DNA from: Notolepis coatsorum
Taxonomy: Eukaryota; Chordata; Actinopteri; Aulopiformes; Paralepididae
DNA: 64,000 nucleotides
NCBI GenBank assembly: GCA_963971535.1
Contig: OZ020598.1
Coordinates: 98,701,674 to 98,765,673 of the forward strand
Direction of reading: 5' to 3'
A program made the translations under genes and the position numbers. The notes under the pieces were generated by a model. It saw nothing but the letters and a program-made list of their open reading frames with translations. It searched no databases and had not been told where the DNA came from. Below, in pieces: positions 19,145-30,876 of this stretch; the stretch's first letter is position 1, and each line of letters begins with the position of its first letter.

Positions 19145-20577
19145 TTAACTCTTTCCGTGCCACTCACGAGATCTCGTGTTTTTTTATAGGTGGTTGAAAG
19201 CCACTCACGAGATTTCTCGGATTTTATTTTTTTTAGCGATCTGAAATCATATTGCATCACCCGAGCCTACCCGAGTATAGCCGAGCGGCGCCGGCGATCA
19301 TTGTGGAAAAAAGCGCCCCCTGTCGTCTCCCAGATGACATAAGTGATTTTGGAATGGACTCAATGAAAATGAATGGGGGAAAAAATCCGGTACTCCACAT
19401 TTTCCAGTCCACTGATCCAGCCGGGGTTACCACAGTTCATTCTGGAACCTCAGATCCCCGCTGATCATGGAGTTCTACTGTATTGCGTTGGATCCATACA
19501 CGTATCGATTTTTTCGAATGGTGATCAGGAATTGGAATATACCAGTTGGATACCATCTGATGTCAGGTAATGACTCTATGTTATCAGTGTTAGGATAATC
19601 AGAGTAAGTTTGATGAAGTTATAAGCTGTTTTGTGAAATGTCTTCTTTCGGTTTCACTGTAAAAGTCCATGAGGAAATCAACGGGGCGATTATCCGTGCG
19701 CGGCTCGAATGTGCTTGCGTGCACGTATAATATTGATCTAGCGTTTATTTGAAAACGATTCATAAAAAGGCAGACGAATATCAACGTTGTGGAATATTCC
19801 AGTAAAAGGCGATTTTCATAGAATGCTCCAGAATGGGCTGTTTTTTATCTGAAAACGGGTGCTTTTCTAAATGCTCTGAAACGGAAATGCCGCGATAAAA
19901 AAACAATCTGCCTTGACAGCACTGACTGGAAAATAGTCTTTGATAATGCGATGGGCAGATTAGACACATAGCCATAATTTAAAACATAGATTAGGCGATA
20001 TTAGGGCGGCTAGGTGGTGTAGTGGTCAAAGACACTCGCCACCAGTGTGGAGACGCTAGGATTCGCGTGTTCGAATCCAGCTCTCCACATTGTTTTTCAG
20101 TTTGGCTGGTCGTCCGCAGTAATACACATTGGCCGTATTACGGGGAGGGAAAACTGAAGGGTGGGGATCGAACGTTGTGAACAAGCGACTCCTACAAGTC
20201 GGTTGGTGCGCCTGCGCAGTAGAATCAGGAAGTGTCGGGGGCAGCGTGAGCCTCCCACGCGTTACTCCTCGACACTGAGAGGTCGAGCTGCGCAGGTGAA
20301 AAGATGCGACTGCTGTTACCTCAAGTACCGGAGGGGACTTGTGCTATGTATGACTTAGTCCACATTGCAGCCGGCTTGTGGGAGGCAAGAAACAGCGTTC
20401 GTGACAGGGGAGGGTTGAATTGGATGATACGAAATTGGGATGGGAGAAAATATAGAAAAATGGGAGAAAAAGTGGATCAAAAAAAAAAAGATTAGGCGAT
20501 ATTAAAGTTAACATTGGTGCCGATGGTGGCATTCAGCCGGTAAAAAGGAAAACCCGGCGTGGCGCTCAAAGTGTTAA
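19145..20577 (+). mobile_element. TTAA-ended MITE, family B, split by a SINE
   Basis: Starts TTAACTCTTTCCGTGCCAC and ends GGCGCTCAAAGTGTTAA, with TTAA at both borders. Without the 485-bp SINE (20004-20488) and its duplicated target the element is about 930 bp and aligns along its length with 11046-11958. Short frames in it are not conserved. Confidence 0.8.
20004..20488 (+). mobile_element. tRNA-derived SINE with perfect 16-bp TSD
   Basis: AGATTAGGCGATATTA stands on both sides (19988-20003 and 20489-20504). The head GGGCGGCTAGGTGGTGTAGT has the A box, and GTTCGAATCC is the B box about 55 bases on. The body contains CTCCTACAAGTCGGTTGGTG and CAGGTGAAAAGATGCG. The 3' end repeats ATGGGAGAAAA and closes with an A run, as for LINE-mobilised SINEs. 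Confidence 0.92.
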
Positions 20578-20613
20578 TGACATAATGCGACAGCCATACC
20601 GGTGACAATGTTT

Positions 20614-21090
20614 TTTTTTTTTATCCACTTTTTCTCTTATTTTCTATATTTTCTCCCATCCCAATTTCGTATCATCCAATTCAACCCTCCCCTGTCACGA
20701 ACGCTGTTTCTTGCCTCCCACAAGCCGGCTGCAATGTGGACTAAGTCATACATAGCACAAGTCCCCTACAGTACTTGAGGTAACAGCAGTCGCATCTTTT
20801 CACCTTTGCAGCTCGATCTCTCAGTGGCGAGGAGTAACGCGTGGGAGGCTCACGCTGCCCCCGACACTTCCTGATTCTACTGCGCAGGCGCACCAACCGA
20901 CCTGTAGGAGTCGCTGTCCACAACGCCCGATCCCCACCCATCAGTTTCCCACCCTCTAATACGGCCAATGTGTATTAGTATGAACGACCAGCTAAACTGA
21001 AAGCAATGTGGAGCGCTGGGCTCGAACAGGCGAGCCCAGCGTCTCCGCATTTGTGGCGAGCGCCTTGCCCACTACGCCACGTAGCCGCCC
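20614..21090 (-). mobile_element. tRNA-derived SINE with perfect 16-bp TSD
   Basis: Minus orientation of the same family, beginning on plus with a T run and ATTTTCTCCCATCCCAATTT and ending with GCCACGTAGCCGCC (complement of the tRNA-like head). ACCGGTGACAATGTTT flanks it (20598-20613 and 21091-21106). Confidence 0.92.
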
Positions 21091-21106
21091 ACCGGTGACA
21101 ATGTTT

Positions 21107-21854
21107 AGCTTTTAGTGCCAAATGATAAGAGTCTGAGGCGGAGTCTCAAAAGAGAATGTTGAATATTTATTTTGCATTAAAAATCACAACAGATCCTCTG
21201 CTAGGAGCTAACTGAACCAGAGCCCTCTGGATAGGAAGTGCGCAACAACGTTTAACGTCCGTGTGGAACCAATGTACCAACAACCATTCCGTGGGTGAAC
21301 TCATTGAGCTTAGTTGTCAATTAATGATACTAATACTAATCTATACAATCACCTGTTGTTGAATAAATACCATTACTTTCTAGTTATTACTAAAAAACAG
21401 TATATATAAAACGGTAGCTGTAAAAATGAAAAGAAAATAGGTTTTATAATTTATATAATATAATTTCCTTTATTTGTTTATGTATGCACTGGTATCGGAT
21501 CAGTATAACCAGACCTAGATCACCCCTAACCAGACCTAGACCACCTCTAACTCTAACCCCTAAGTTAGGGTTGTGACTTAGAGGTGGTCTAGGTCCGGAT
21601 AGGGGTTAAGAGTTGGTCTAGCCCTTTACATCCATCTAAATAATAATAATAAATTATAATTAATGCTTAACTACCCCTAAGTTACCCTAACCAGACCTAG
21701 ACCACCTCTAACCACTAACCAGACCTCTTCCATGTGGCACTTTAACACTGACCTCAGAATGTGATTTTATATAATGTTTTTATGAAAAAAGTAGTAGAAC
21801 GCGCTCACCTCACTAGACTTGACACTGGGTGCTGTAACCTCTGATATCATACAT
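21107..21854. repeat. Spacer with short inverted AACCAGACCTAGACCACC repeats
   Basis: AACCAGACCTAGACCACCTC occurs near 21530 and 21690, and its complement GAGGTGGTCTAGGTCCGG occurs near 21580, making a local hairpin around CTAACCCCTAAGTTAGGG. No coding signal. Confidence 0.5.
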
Positions 21855-22080
21855 AAAAATAGGGAAACAATGTCCAGGCACGCACTCCAGGTTTTTCCAA
21901 ATGTATTGGCAGCCTGTAATCATGACGTTTCGGTGTGAACACACCTTCTTCAGAATGGCTTGCATGAAAGCATTGCAAGCCATTGCAAGCCATTCTGAAG
22001 AAGGTGTGTTCACACCGAAACGTCATGATTACAGGCTGCCAATAAATTAAATAAATAAGGGACATTGTTTCCCTATTTTT
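21855..22080. repeat. Long palindrome with perfect 60-bp arms
   Basis: The 60 bases at 21905-21964 are the exact complement of 21984-22043, around a 19-base loop. Farther out, AAAAATAGGGAAACAATGTC (21855 on) pairs with 22060-22080. The arms contain GAAGAAGGTGTGTTCACACC. Perfect arms imply recent formation or gene conversion. Confidence 0.9.
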
Positions 22081-22321
22081 ATATAATGTTTTTATGCGAG
22101 CAGATTGCAATCAGTGTGTACTACTACTAGTACTACTGTGTGTTCTGTTTACTTAGTTTACAGTATCCCGTTATAGAATAAACCGCTGCCAGACACAGCA
22201 GAGAGAGGACAGACATGGCAGAGAGAAAGGAAAGACACAGCAAACAGAAGACAGACAGAGTTCAGCGTCGTCTCTCTGGTCAGAAACAACGTCACCACAT
22301 CCGTAATGCTCTCTTTGATGC

Positions 22322-22494
22322 ATACATTGGACCATGTCTACACCAACATATACTGTAGGAGCAACAATACATTGGACCATGTCTACACTCTACACCAACA
22401 TATACTGTAGGAGCAACAATACATTGGACCATGTCTACACCAACATATACTGTAGGAGCAACAATACATTGGACCATGTCTACACCAACATATA
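22322..22494. repeat. 45-bp minisatellite, about 3.7 units
   Basis: Unit TACATTGGACCATGTCTACA-CCAACATATACTGTAGGAGC-AACAA. One unit has an inserted CTCTACA. Frames opened in it are artefacts. Confidence 0.85.
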
Positions 22495-22827
22495 CTTCCT
22501 GTGTATCACTTGTGCCGCCGACTCAGATTCCCCTAGGTTAAAAAATAAATACGCAATTGAAATAAAAAAACTTTCCATGTTGACTATTTCTGACTTCCTG
22601 AAGTTTTTTTCCATTAACTAAAAATAGACAAAAATGTCATCCGTTTTCGTCAACTAAATCTAGACTAAAACAAAAAATACAAAATTGAGACAAAAACTGA
22701 CTAAGACTAAAATGCTCAGACATTTAGTTGACTAAAAATTACTAAATATGATGAAAACGAAAAAGGAGCACTTGACACATGACTAAGACTAAAACTAAAA
22801 TGAAAATAGCTGCCAAAATTAACACTG

Positions 22828-22966
22828 GTGACAGAGCTGGAGCTCGACCGAGTGACGAGGATACATTTATTGAAAATGCCTAGGGGTCATTTGACCCCTT
22901 GTCGGCTGTGCTAGTGTTAAAAGACAGTTGAATTGGTGGTTGCCCCTGTTCACACAGATTATTCAG
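22828..22966. other. Spacer right of the hAT
   Basis: Contains CCTAGGGGTCATTTGACCCC and GCTAGTGTTAA, resembling one end of the TTAACCCTCATG-type MITE (family C, 45261), probably a solo end. Confidence 0.35.
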
Positions 22967-23176
22967 ATAGCCATTTTGGACAACTATGTACATTTCATTG
23001 TGAAGTTACTCGCTGCATGGTATGAAGAGCATCTGAGATCTTTTCAACTGGTGGACACGGGAAAAATGACACTCTTGGAGCAGCAGAAACTCTGTGATGT
23101 GTACCCCTTGGCTGCGTACAGTGTTGGAGGAAAACGCTTTGTTACACTGAAACGTCACATTTGCTGTGCATTTTAG
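22967..23176 (+). CDS. Unrecognised exon-like frame
   Basis: After an ATTATTCAG acceptor the frame reads DNYVHFIVKLLAAWYEEHLR, SFQLVDTGKMTLLEQQKLCD, VYPLAAYSVGGKRFVTLKRH and ends at a stop at 23176. The composition is protein-like (regular hydrophobic spacing, no repeats), and a reasonable acceptor precedes it. I do not recognise the family. The next plus-strand segment is the SAMD3-like piece, so it could belong to the same mobile or host gene. Confidence 0.4.
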   Translation: MAILDNYVHFIVKLLAAWYEEHLRSFQLVDTGKMTLLEQQKLCDVYPLAAYSVGGKRFVTLKRHICCAF

Positions 23177-23296
23177 GTAATTGGAATACATTATGTTAAC
23201 ACTTTTTTTTTGTGCAATTTCATGACTATCATAATGATAACATCTATAAAATACTTATGATGCTATTGTACTTTTGTCTATTTACATTCTTAACAG

Positions 23297-23372
23297 GCTG
23301 GGAAAGATGGAGGCGAAGCTCCGAGTAGTGATGGATGATCGGATCGAGAAGTTGGTCCTTCCATTGGGAATC
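23297..23372 (+). pseudogene. SAMD3-like N-terminal exon fragment
   Basis: After TTCTTAACAG the plus strand reads MEAKLRVVMDDRIEKLVLP, similar to the first residues of SAMD3-like fish proteins. The similarity ends at GGGAATCAG, where the sequence turns into the minus-strand fragment that follows. Only about 25 codons remain. Confidence 0.4.
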
Positions 23373-23577
23373 AGTGCATTGCACATCACCTCAGGTGCAT
23401 TGCACATCACCTCAGGAACACCAAATCCTCTGAGCTTGGTGCGATAATTTGCCATCTTGTATTCGATGCTTCGTTGCCAGCCATAGTAACCCGAGAAGGG
23501 GTTCTCCTTGAGACAAGGATATTTCGTGACAAGCGCTTCAGTAACATCACTTATCTGTGCACTTGATGGATAGGCTG
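23373..23577 (-). pseudogene. SAMD3-like internal exon fragment, inverted
   Basis: The minus strand encodes SDVTEALVTKYPCLKE, then FSGYYGWQRSIEYKMANYRT and KLRGFGVPEVMCNA. This [VT]EAL[VI].K[YH]PCL+E...GYGWK..L+.KM.NYR..LR..G.PEV pattern is typical of SAMD3-like proteins expanded in fish. A 21-bp tandem duplication (ACCTCAGGTGCATTGCACATC type) repeats PEVMCNA. It is oriented opposite to the N-terminal piece at its left edge, so a rearrangement joined them head to head. Confidence 0.6.
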
Positions 23578-23590
23578 TATATGTATATAT

Positions 23591-24750
<1,160 letters not shown>

Positions 24751-24767
24751 TAGGACGGAGGGGGACG

Positions 24768-24893
24768 ATGACCTGGACACATTCCGCAGTGGCTGGACAA
24801 ATCATCCTATAAGAACAGAAGGCCATATGACCCCAAATCAGCTGTTGGAGCTGGGACGAATCCATCACCCAATTCCAGATTCTGATAACATGG
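24768..24893 (+). pseudogene. Integrase-like gene, 3' part of an exon
   Basis: DLDTFRSGWTNHPIRTEGHM then TPNQLLELGRIHHPIPDSDN matches the region after the catalytic Glu in the same integrase-like family (.W..HP+RTE...TP.QL). A GTAATTTT donor follows GGGAG. The 5' half of this exon is absent: immediately upstream is the end of the NSF retrocopy. The junction near 24730-24767 therefore looks like an insertion or deletion boundary. Confidence 0.6.
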
Positions 24894-25478
24894 GAGGTAA
24901 TTTTGTCCAATTTTTACAACTTCAATGCTTTCAATAGTATTGATCCCTCAGCCACTCAAAAAATGAAACCGCTATCCATGCTCTTGCAAACACCTACCAG
25001 ACTCCATTGAACTTCCCCTGTATTTTCATCCCAGAGCACCCTTTTAAGAGAGCATAGGTGGCTATAAAGCCTGTTCCCCACCAGAAAGGGCTATCTGACA
25101 GCAAGGTAAATTGGTGAAAATATTTTAACTATAGCATAGTTATACTGTATGGCACACGTTGGGATGTGTCAAATGCATAAGAAAGGTTTCCTGATGAGAA
25201 AATGTAATTTCTCTTACATGTGGGAACAATTCATATGCTGAGTGAATTACAAAAGTGTAGGTCAGAATAAGAGCCATGAACATTTATTTGCTAAACAACA
25301 TGGGCAGTGGTTTAGGGCTTATAGTCCTAGAAAATGAGTTACAGTATGTGAAAACAGAAAGATAAATGAGTAGGAGCATACAGATTTCAAAAGCCATAAG
25401 TGCCCACCTTACTGCTGCTGTCTATCAAGATAATTAATACTACAAATAAATAAGGCTTTCTATTTCTGTTGTTTTTAG
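24894..25478. other. Intron of the integrase-like gene
   Basis: AT-rich, no frames or repeats recognised, bounded by a GT donor on the left and a TTGTTTTTAG acceptor on the right. Confidence 0.45.
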
Positions 25479-25690
25479 GGTGTGGATATTCCTCAGATTG
25501 AGTGGGAGAACAGTGGATTTGCTCCTGATGGCCACTCTAGTATCATTGTCCCAAACACAGAGAGCCCACTGACTGATGGACAAATGGCTAAAGAGAAGCT
25601 GTTGACCCACGAGCTGCATCCCAGTCCTTTGGCTGTGATATCTACATTGCTGCTGTTCAATTTTGTGAGCATGTTCTATCTGATGACTGA
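25479..25690 (+). pseudogene. Integrase-like gene, C-terminal exon
   Basis: Reads VDIPQIEWENSGF, then VPNTESPLTDGQMAKEKL, matching the acidic, Pro-rich C-terminal tail of the family. The open frame continues without a stop into L2 LINE sequence, so the true gene end was replaced by, or fused to, the LINE. Confidence 0.5.
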
Positions 25691-25699
25691 GAAAGAGAG

Positions 25700-26309
25700 G
25701 TTAGGTCTTCATTTTAAGCAACTTTTAATTGATTTTAACAGTATGGTTAAGGATGCGAGAGCTGCCTATTTCACAAACTTAATCTCATCTAGCAAACTAA
25801 ACCCCAAAGTCCTATTCGACACCATTAATATCATTGTCAGTCCACAAACCCCTGTCACACCTGTTTTATCTGATAAGGACTGTCATGATTTTCTCCTATT
25901 TTTTGTAAATAAGGTTGCAAATGTCAGGGCAGGTATTACACCCTCCACCTCAATCCAACCGTTATCTCCCAACAGTCAGTCTACTCTGAATTCCTTCTCA
26001 CCCATTTCCCTCAACGACCTAACAGAGCTAGTGAGAAGCACAAAAACCTCCTCTAGCCCATTAGACACCATCCCAACCTCTCTACTAAAGGAAGTTTTCA
26101 GCACTATTGGTCCCAGTCTGCTTTCCATCATAAATCTCTCTTTGGTCTCTGGTCAGGTCCCCGCCTACTTCAAACAGGCAATCGTTCAGCCGCTTTTAAA
26201 AAAGCGAAGTCTGGACGCCTCGTTACCAAGTAACTATCGGCCCATCTCCAAATTATCATTTATGTCCAAGATTTTAGAAAAAATTGTTGCCAACCAGCTT
26301 ATATCCAGT
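25700..26309 (+). pseudogene. L2-type LINE, ORF2 N-terminal RT segment
   Basis: Encodes ISLNDLTELVRSTKTSSSPL, DTIPTSLLKEVFSTIGPSLL, VSGQVPAYFKQAIVQPLLKK and SNYRPISKLSFMSKILEKIV. The last block is the conserved RT start (NYRPIS.L....KI.E). The frame is open over about 200 codons. It is cut by a family A MITE exactly at a TTAA after QLISS, and nothing of the LINE is found on the other side. Confidence 0.85.
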
Positions 26310-27075
26310 TTAACACTTTGGCTGCCATGGGTTAAATTCATTATCAACCGTAGGTTGCCGGCTCTATTTGTCTATAGAGAAAGTCCCCTTCTTTGCAGGG
26401 CTATAACTTTTTAAATTCTATTGCTACATTGCCATTATTAGGGCCCATTCAAAGTCCTATATGTATTGTTCATTGTGTAGCAACGTTAAACTTTTTCATT
26501 CACATATTCATAGTGAAGTATGGTCTAATGTATAAGTATGTTTTCATCTCTTTCTGCAGCTTTCTCCAGAACGTGATCTATAGCCCCAAATACATTATAT
26601 TGATGATGCAATACAGTTTTATGGCAATCAGCGCGATATAAAAGGTACATAGAGGTTGTGCTGGACGGCCGTATTACTTCCGGGCACTCGCTATAGGTCC
26701 CGGCATTCTAGCTCGTCACGCTACACAGTGATCGATTGCCAATAACTCGATAAACAACATGATTTGGACGTATATACCATTATACAAGCTGGAGATGGAC
26801 CGGGTAAATTTACATCCCATAATGATAAGATTTCAACTCTACGATGATCGCCCAACGGCGCGCGGAGACTGGGGTGAGTTTCAGCCTGTAACGTTACCGT
26901 CTTCGATACTAACTGCTATTATCAACATTTGACCCACATTAGATGATTGGTATAACGCTGCCCACGGAATTATAAACGGCCCCTAGCCCATCCGGTCAAC
27001 ATCAGATGACGTGTAGTAACTTCTAGAAGTACGTCTAGTTGTAATTTTTTATATCGCGCTGATTGCCATAAAACT
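26310..27075. mobile_element. Family A MITE, rearranged snap-back copy
   Basis: The left end TTAACACTTTGGCTGCC and the following 330 bases are family A in reverse orientation. From about 26645 the middle of the element continues in forward orientation. GGCAATCAGCGCGATATAAA (26621 on) pairs with TTTATATCGCGCTGATTGCC (near 27050). The second TTAA end is missing. It is a half-inverted derivative, not a simple insertion. Confidence 0.75.
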
Positions 27076-28929
27076 GTGACCGTGCTGGAATATGACTGCC
27101 TTTTTCCGTTTTGTTTGATTAATACCCAGGGATTAAAGTTCTCCTCAATTTTATTCCAAATCGCGACGGATTTTCCGTCAATCTTCTACCTGCTGCATAT
27201 GATTTCTAGAGGCATACAATCTATTTTGATGTCAGTATTGGGTAGCCTATATAAACAATAATACGAGAGCATATACAAGAACAATGAATCTCACGCCATG
27301 TGTAGCCTGCCTATATGTGATCAATACAAACTTGAACTTGAATTCCATCATGTCTGTGTGCGGGTCACTGCGGGAACTCACAATGTAAATAAGAACGTGC
27401 ACTGAAAAGTTACAGTATATAGTTGGTTGATTATTTGTATGACAGTCAGTAAACCCTTGCAAAAAGTATCCGTTTTATTTAATGAATTGAAAACATGCAG
27501 CATGCCTTTCCTCCCGGCATGCAGCAACAACATGTATCAGGCAAATGCGCATCGCAACATTGACTGAGTGGAATCCCTTTCTATTCACATAACTGCATTT
27601 GTGATGGAGCTTTGACAGCTACAGTAACAGTCTATTGCTCGATCCATCTCCAATATCACGATGGACCGTGCCGGTGGCAAAGACCCGAGGGTGGAGAGGA
27701 CTTGAATGAATTCCATCATCATATTTATATGTTGTGTCTGTCCACTATGTTTGTTACTTTGTTATCCCCCCCCCCCCCTATCTATGTAAAGCGACCTTGG
27801 GTCTCTTGAAAGGCGCTATATAAAATGAAGCTATTATCATTATTATTATCACATCTGTGCGGGAGCTCACAAATAGACTGTTAGTCTCAGTGAAGTTTCA
27901 ACGGAGGTCATCTATTCTAACCAACAAATTGAAGTAGAAAGCATTTCGTGACCAATCTTATTTGGAAACATGACACAAAATAATTCACTTTTTATTTGAA
28001 ACAATATTTAATCGCGTTTGGAGGTTGGTGTTCTGCGTCTGCCCCCCCGTGCCAAACAAGCAGGCCAACCTCTTGTTCGCGTGTGAGCCCGTTATAATTA
28101 CACTACTGTCGCTATTTTACAATGAACTATAATGAATTACGGGGGTCATACAGAACACGCGCCAGTGTCTTTATTTCCGCGTTGAAACGAATGCATGTAT
28201 CACAGATGCTCTTTTTCAGGAACGCCCTGCTTCACATTCACACAGTTCCATTCACACCTGGGAGCTGCCCAGTACAACCACAGTTGACACCATTGGCCAC
28301 TGAGCAACTCCACTGGAGCAGTTGATTCAAGCCATGTCACATAGTTCAAGTTTGAAATGATTCTTTCTGTTTTGCTCCTGAGAGTGCTAGATACTGTACT
28401 GTACTGGTAATATTATTTATTTGTGTTAACTTCTGAATAAAACAACTTATTAAACACAAGTACATCTTATTGAACATTATTGTGATATTTCATTACCAAT
28501 TATCATAGAAAAACAGCTTTTTCAAACAGTCTGTAATGCATTTTGGAAACGGGAGATGGGCTCATGGTGTAATGGGCCACCTGGCCTGAGAAACATAAGG
28601 AGGAAAGAAAAAGTAAGGACTTACTTCTGGTCATTATTTGGGTAGAACACACATGTTTTGAATGCCTTCGGCAGGTTTTTTTTTCTTTTTTGGGCCATTT
28701 TAATCTAGATTAAATCCAGGATTGCAGATAGATTAATCTAGATTAAAAAAATTAATCTATGCCCACCTCTATATATATATACACTATAAGGTGAGACACC
28801 CATCATCCCCACATTGTAAAAAGAAATTATGTTTTTTCACGGGAAATTCACTATTTTACAGATTACTTTGGTTTTTCTACTTTAAGTATAAATGCCATAA
28901 AAATACAGTAAATTAACGATAAACATTTA
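27076..28929. other. Intergenic spacer with LINE-type tails
   Basis: No gene is supported. An AATACAAACTTGAACTTGAA segment near 27325 and a TGTAAAGCGACCTTGGGTCT...GGCGCTATATAAAATG segment near 27785-27830, followed by ATTATTATTATC, are typical 3' tails of fish retrotransposons, so small truncated copies lie here. TTAATCTAGATTAA repeats near 28705-28760 resemble ends of an old DNA element. Confidence 0.45.
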
Positions 28930-29887
28930 TTAACACTTTAAGTGCCGAAAACGTGTTTAGGCGTCTTTCCTAGCCATGCTAAAGTTGCCGCGGACGCCCT
29001 AACTCGTCTTTAATATCAATATTTCAAAATTCTGTGATCGAAATCATATTTTTCCTCCGCAGCCCTGAGACACAGTGCTGGCCTCCTCTCAAACCTCTAG
29101 CGGTTCAAGAGCGCCATCTGGTGGCCGATCGGCAGAAGCGCCAAACAGGAAGTCATGTGGATGAAGTGGTGATCGTCCATATTACTTCCGGGCACTCTCT
29201 ATAGGTCCCGGGACTCGATCTCGACACAATACATAGCGATCCGTTGCCAATAACTCGATAAACAACATGATTTGGACGTATATACTATTATACAACCTGG
29301 AAATAGATCCGGTATTTCGACATCCCATAATTGAAAACTGTCTTCTCCACGCTGATCGCCCAACGGCCCGCGGAGACTGGGGTGAGTTTTAGCATTTATT
29401 ATTACCGTGTTCGATACTAACTGCTATGATGAACATTTGACCCACATTAGATGAATGGTATAACGTTGCCCACGGAATTATAAACGATCCCCCGCCCATC
29501 CGGTCATCATCAGATGATACGTAGAAACTCCTAGAAGCACGTCCATTTGAAATTTTTCATCTGGCACCGATCGCTATCAAACTGTATTTCATCATCAATA
29601 TAATGCATTTGGGGCTATAAATCACGTTCTGGAGAAAGCTGCAGAAAGAGATGAAAACATACTTATACTTTAGACCATATTTTACTATGAATATGTGAAT
29701 GAAAAAGTTTAACGTTGCTACACAATGAACAATACATATAGGACCTTGAATGGGCCCTAATAATGGCAATCTAGCAATAGAATTTAAAATGTTATAGCCC
29801 TGCAAAGAAGGGGAACTTCTCCATGTTAAATAGAGCTGGCAACGGATGGTATATCATGAATTTAGCCTTAGGCAATCAAAGTGTTAA
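28930..29887 (+). mobile_element. TTAA-ended MITE, family A, full copy
   Basis: 958 bp from TTAACACTTTAAGTGCC to GCAATCAAAGTGTTAA, with TTAA borders. It is colinear with 4434-5363 over its length, including the CAATATTTCAAAATTCTG, TTTGGACGTATATA and TGGGCCCTAATAATGGCAAT blocks. No transposase. Confidence 0.88.
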
Positions 29888-30815
29888 ACGTCAACACTCT
29901 GTTACTTTCAAAGTAACAAACAATATGGTCGAAAGACAACGATAAACATCAAGGTCAACACTCTTTTTACTTTACCAACAGGTAAAAGAACTCGATTTTT
30001 AAGTCACGGTTCGGTACGGGTTTTCGATACAGTGGGGGAAAGTTTGGCTTTCCATGTTCCACTCAGGGGTGATGTAGTGTGCAGTAACTAATTGTACTTG
30101 TGTGTACACATTACACAAGACCAAATCCTGTTTGGCAAGTGCCAATACAAGCCAGCTGCCGTTGATTACCTCAATGGACAGCTTATTCTTTGGCAGAATC
30201 TCCCACCCGATCTTTCACCAGATTCGTCATTACATCAGGTGATGCTGTGGATTAGCCAAAAGTTGTTTAAATGAATGGGTGCTACAATTAAAAATAGTAA
30301 GTTAGGAAATTCAAATAATTTGTAGTAGTCAATTAAAGCAACACATGTTATCTGTAATGTAGAAATAGTTGTAAAGTAGCTTTTTTTGTTTTACTTTAGT
30401 GTCTTTGCACACCTGCATGTGTGGGACAGTTGTGTCGGAGTGTAGTAGAAAGCATATCCAAACGTGGAGCGCACACAGGTTTGTAAGTTCAGGAATGTAA
30501 CATATCAGGTCTTATACTTAATATCATTATAATTTACTTCAATAGCATGTTGGCATTATTTCCAACTGTAAACATACCATTTTCAATAAAGCGGCGAAGA
30601 TATCCTGATACGCGGCATTTTGTGTCAACTGAACAGTCAGTCGTCATCAAATGACCTACATTGACAGACATAAAATAACATGGTGGTTACTGATACTGGA
30701 TAAAGATATGAAACCTCTGCCATATAATAGCATTAAAGAAAGGCTTGGATAAAAAAATATTACATGACATGAATATATGTATATATATTGTATACAAAAA
30801 GATTAAATTGGAAAC
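29888..30815. other. Unassigned intron-like sequence
   Basis: Contains a possible exon-like frame (plus, 30092-30274, with KCQYKPAAVDYLNGQLILWQ) that I do not recognise, AT-rich runs, and an ATATATGTATATATATTG stretch at about 30772. If the G2E3-like gene continues on the minus strand, its remaining HECT exons should lie here or farther left, but I could not identify them. Confidence 0.3.
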
Positions 30816-30822
30816 ATGTATT

Positions 30823-30876
30823 GCAGGGCTATAATCAACTGCTCCCTCTTGTGGAAATAGCAGGGCCAGTGTCAGG
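30823..30876 (-). pseudogene. G2E3-like exon, distal half (left of the 7.6 kb insertion)
   Basis: The minus strand reads LLFPQEGAVDYSPA, which matches what follows the QLRRGLKET..W..L..RPD motif in G2E3-like HECT proteins (..PLLFPRE.E..Y.P). The proximal half of the same exon is at 38468-38551, on the other side of the inverted-repeat element. A frame offset exists at the junction. Confidence 0.5.

Larger units (their letters stand above)
18599..22827 (+). mobile_element. 4.2 kb hAT-like element containing nested MITE and SINEs
   Basis: Begins CAGTGTTAATTTTGTTGAC and ends CAAAATTAACACTG, a 14-bp perfect inverted terminus of a hAT type familiar from fish. Just inside are GACTAAA-rich subterminal repeats on both sides. 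The flanking octamers (CTATGGAG and GTGACAGA) do not match, so a TSD is not visible. The interior holds a PPP1R21-like exon, a family B MITE with a SINE inside it, a second SINE, a long palindrome and a 45-bp minisatellite. No transposase frame is recognisable, so it was mobilised in trans. Confidence 0.65.
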
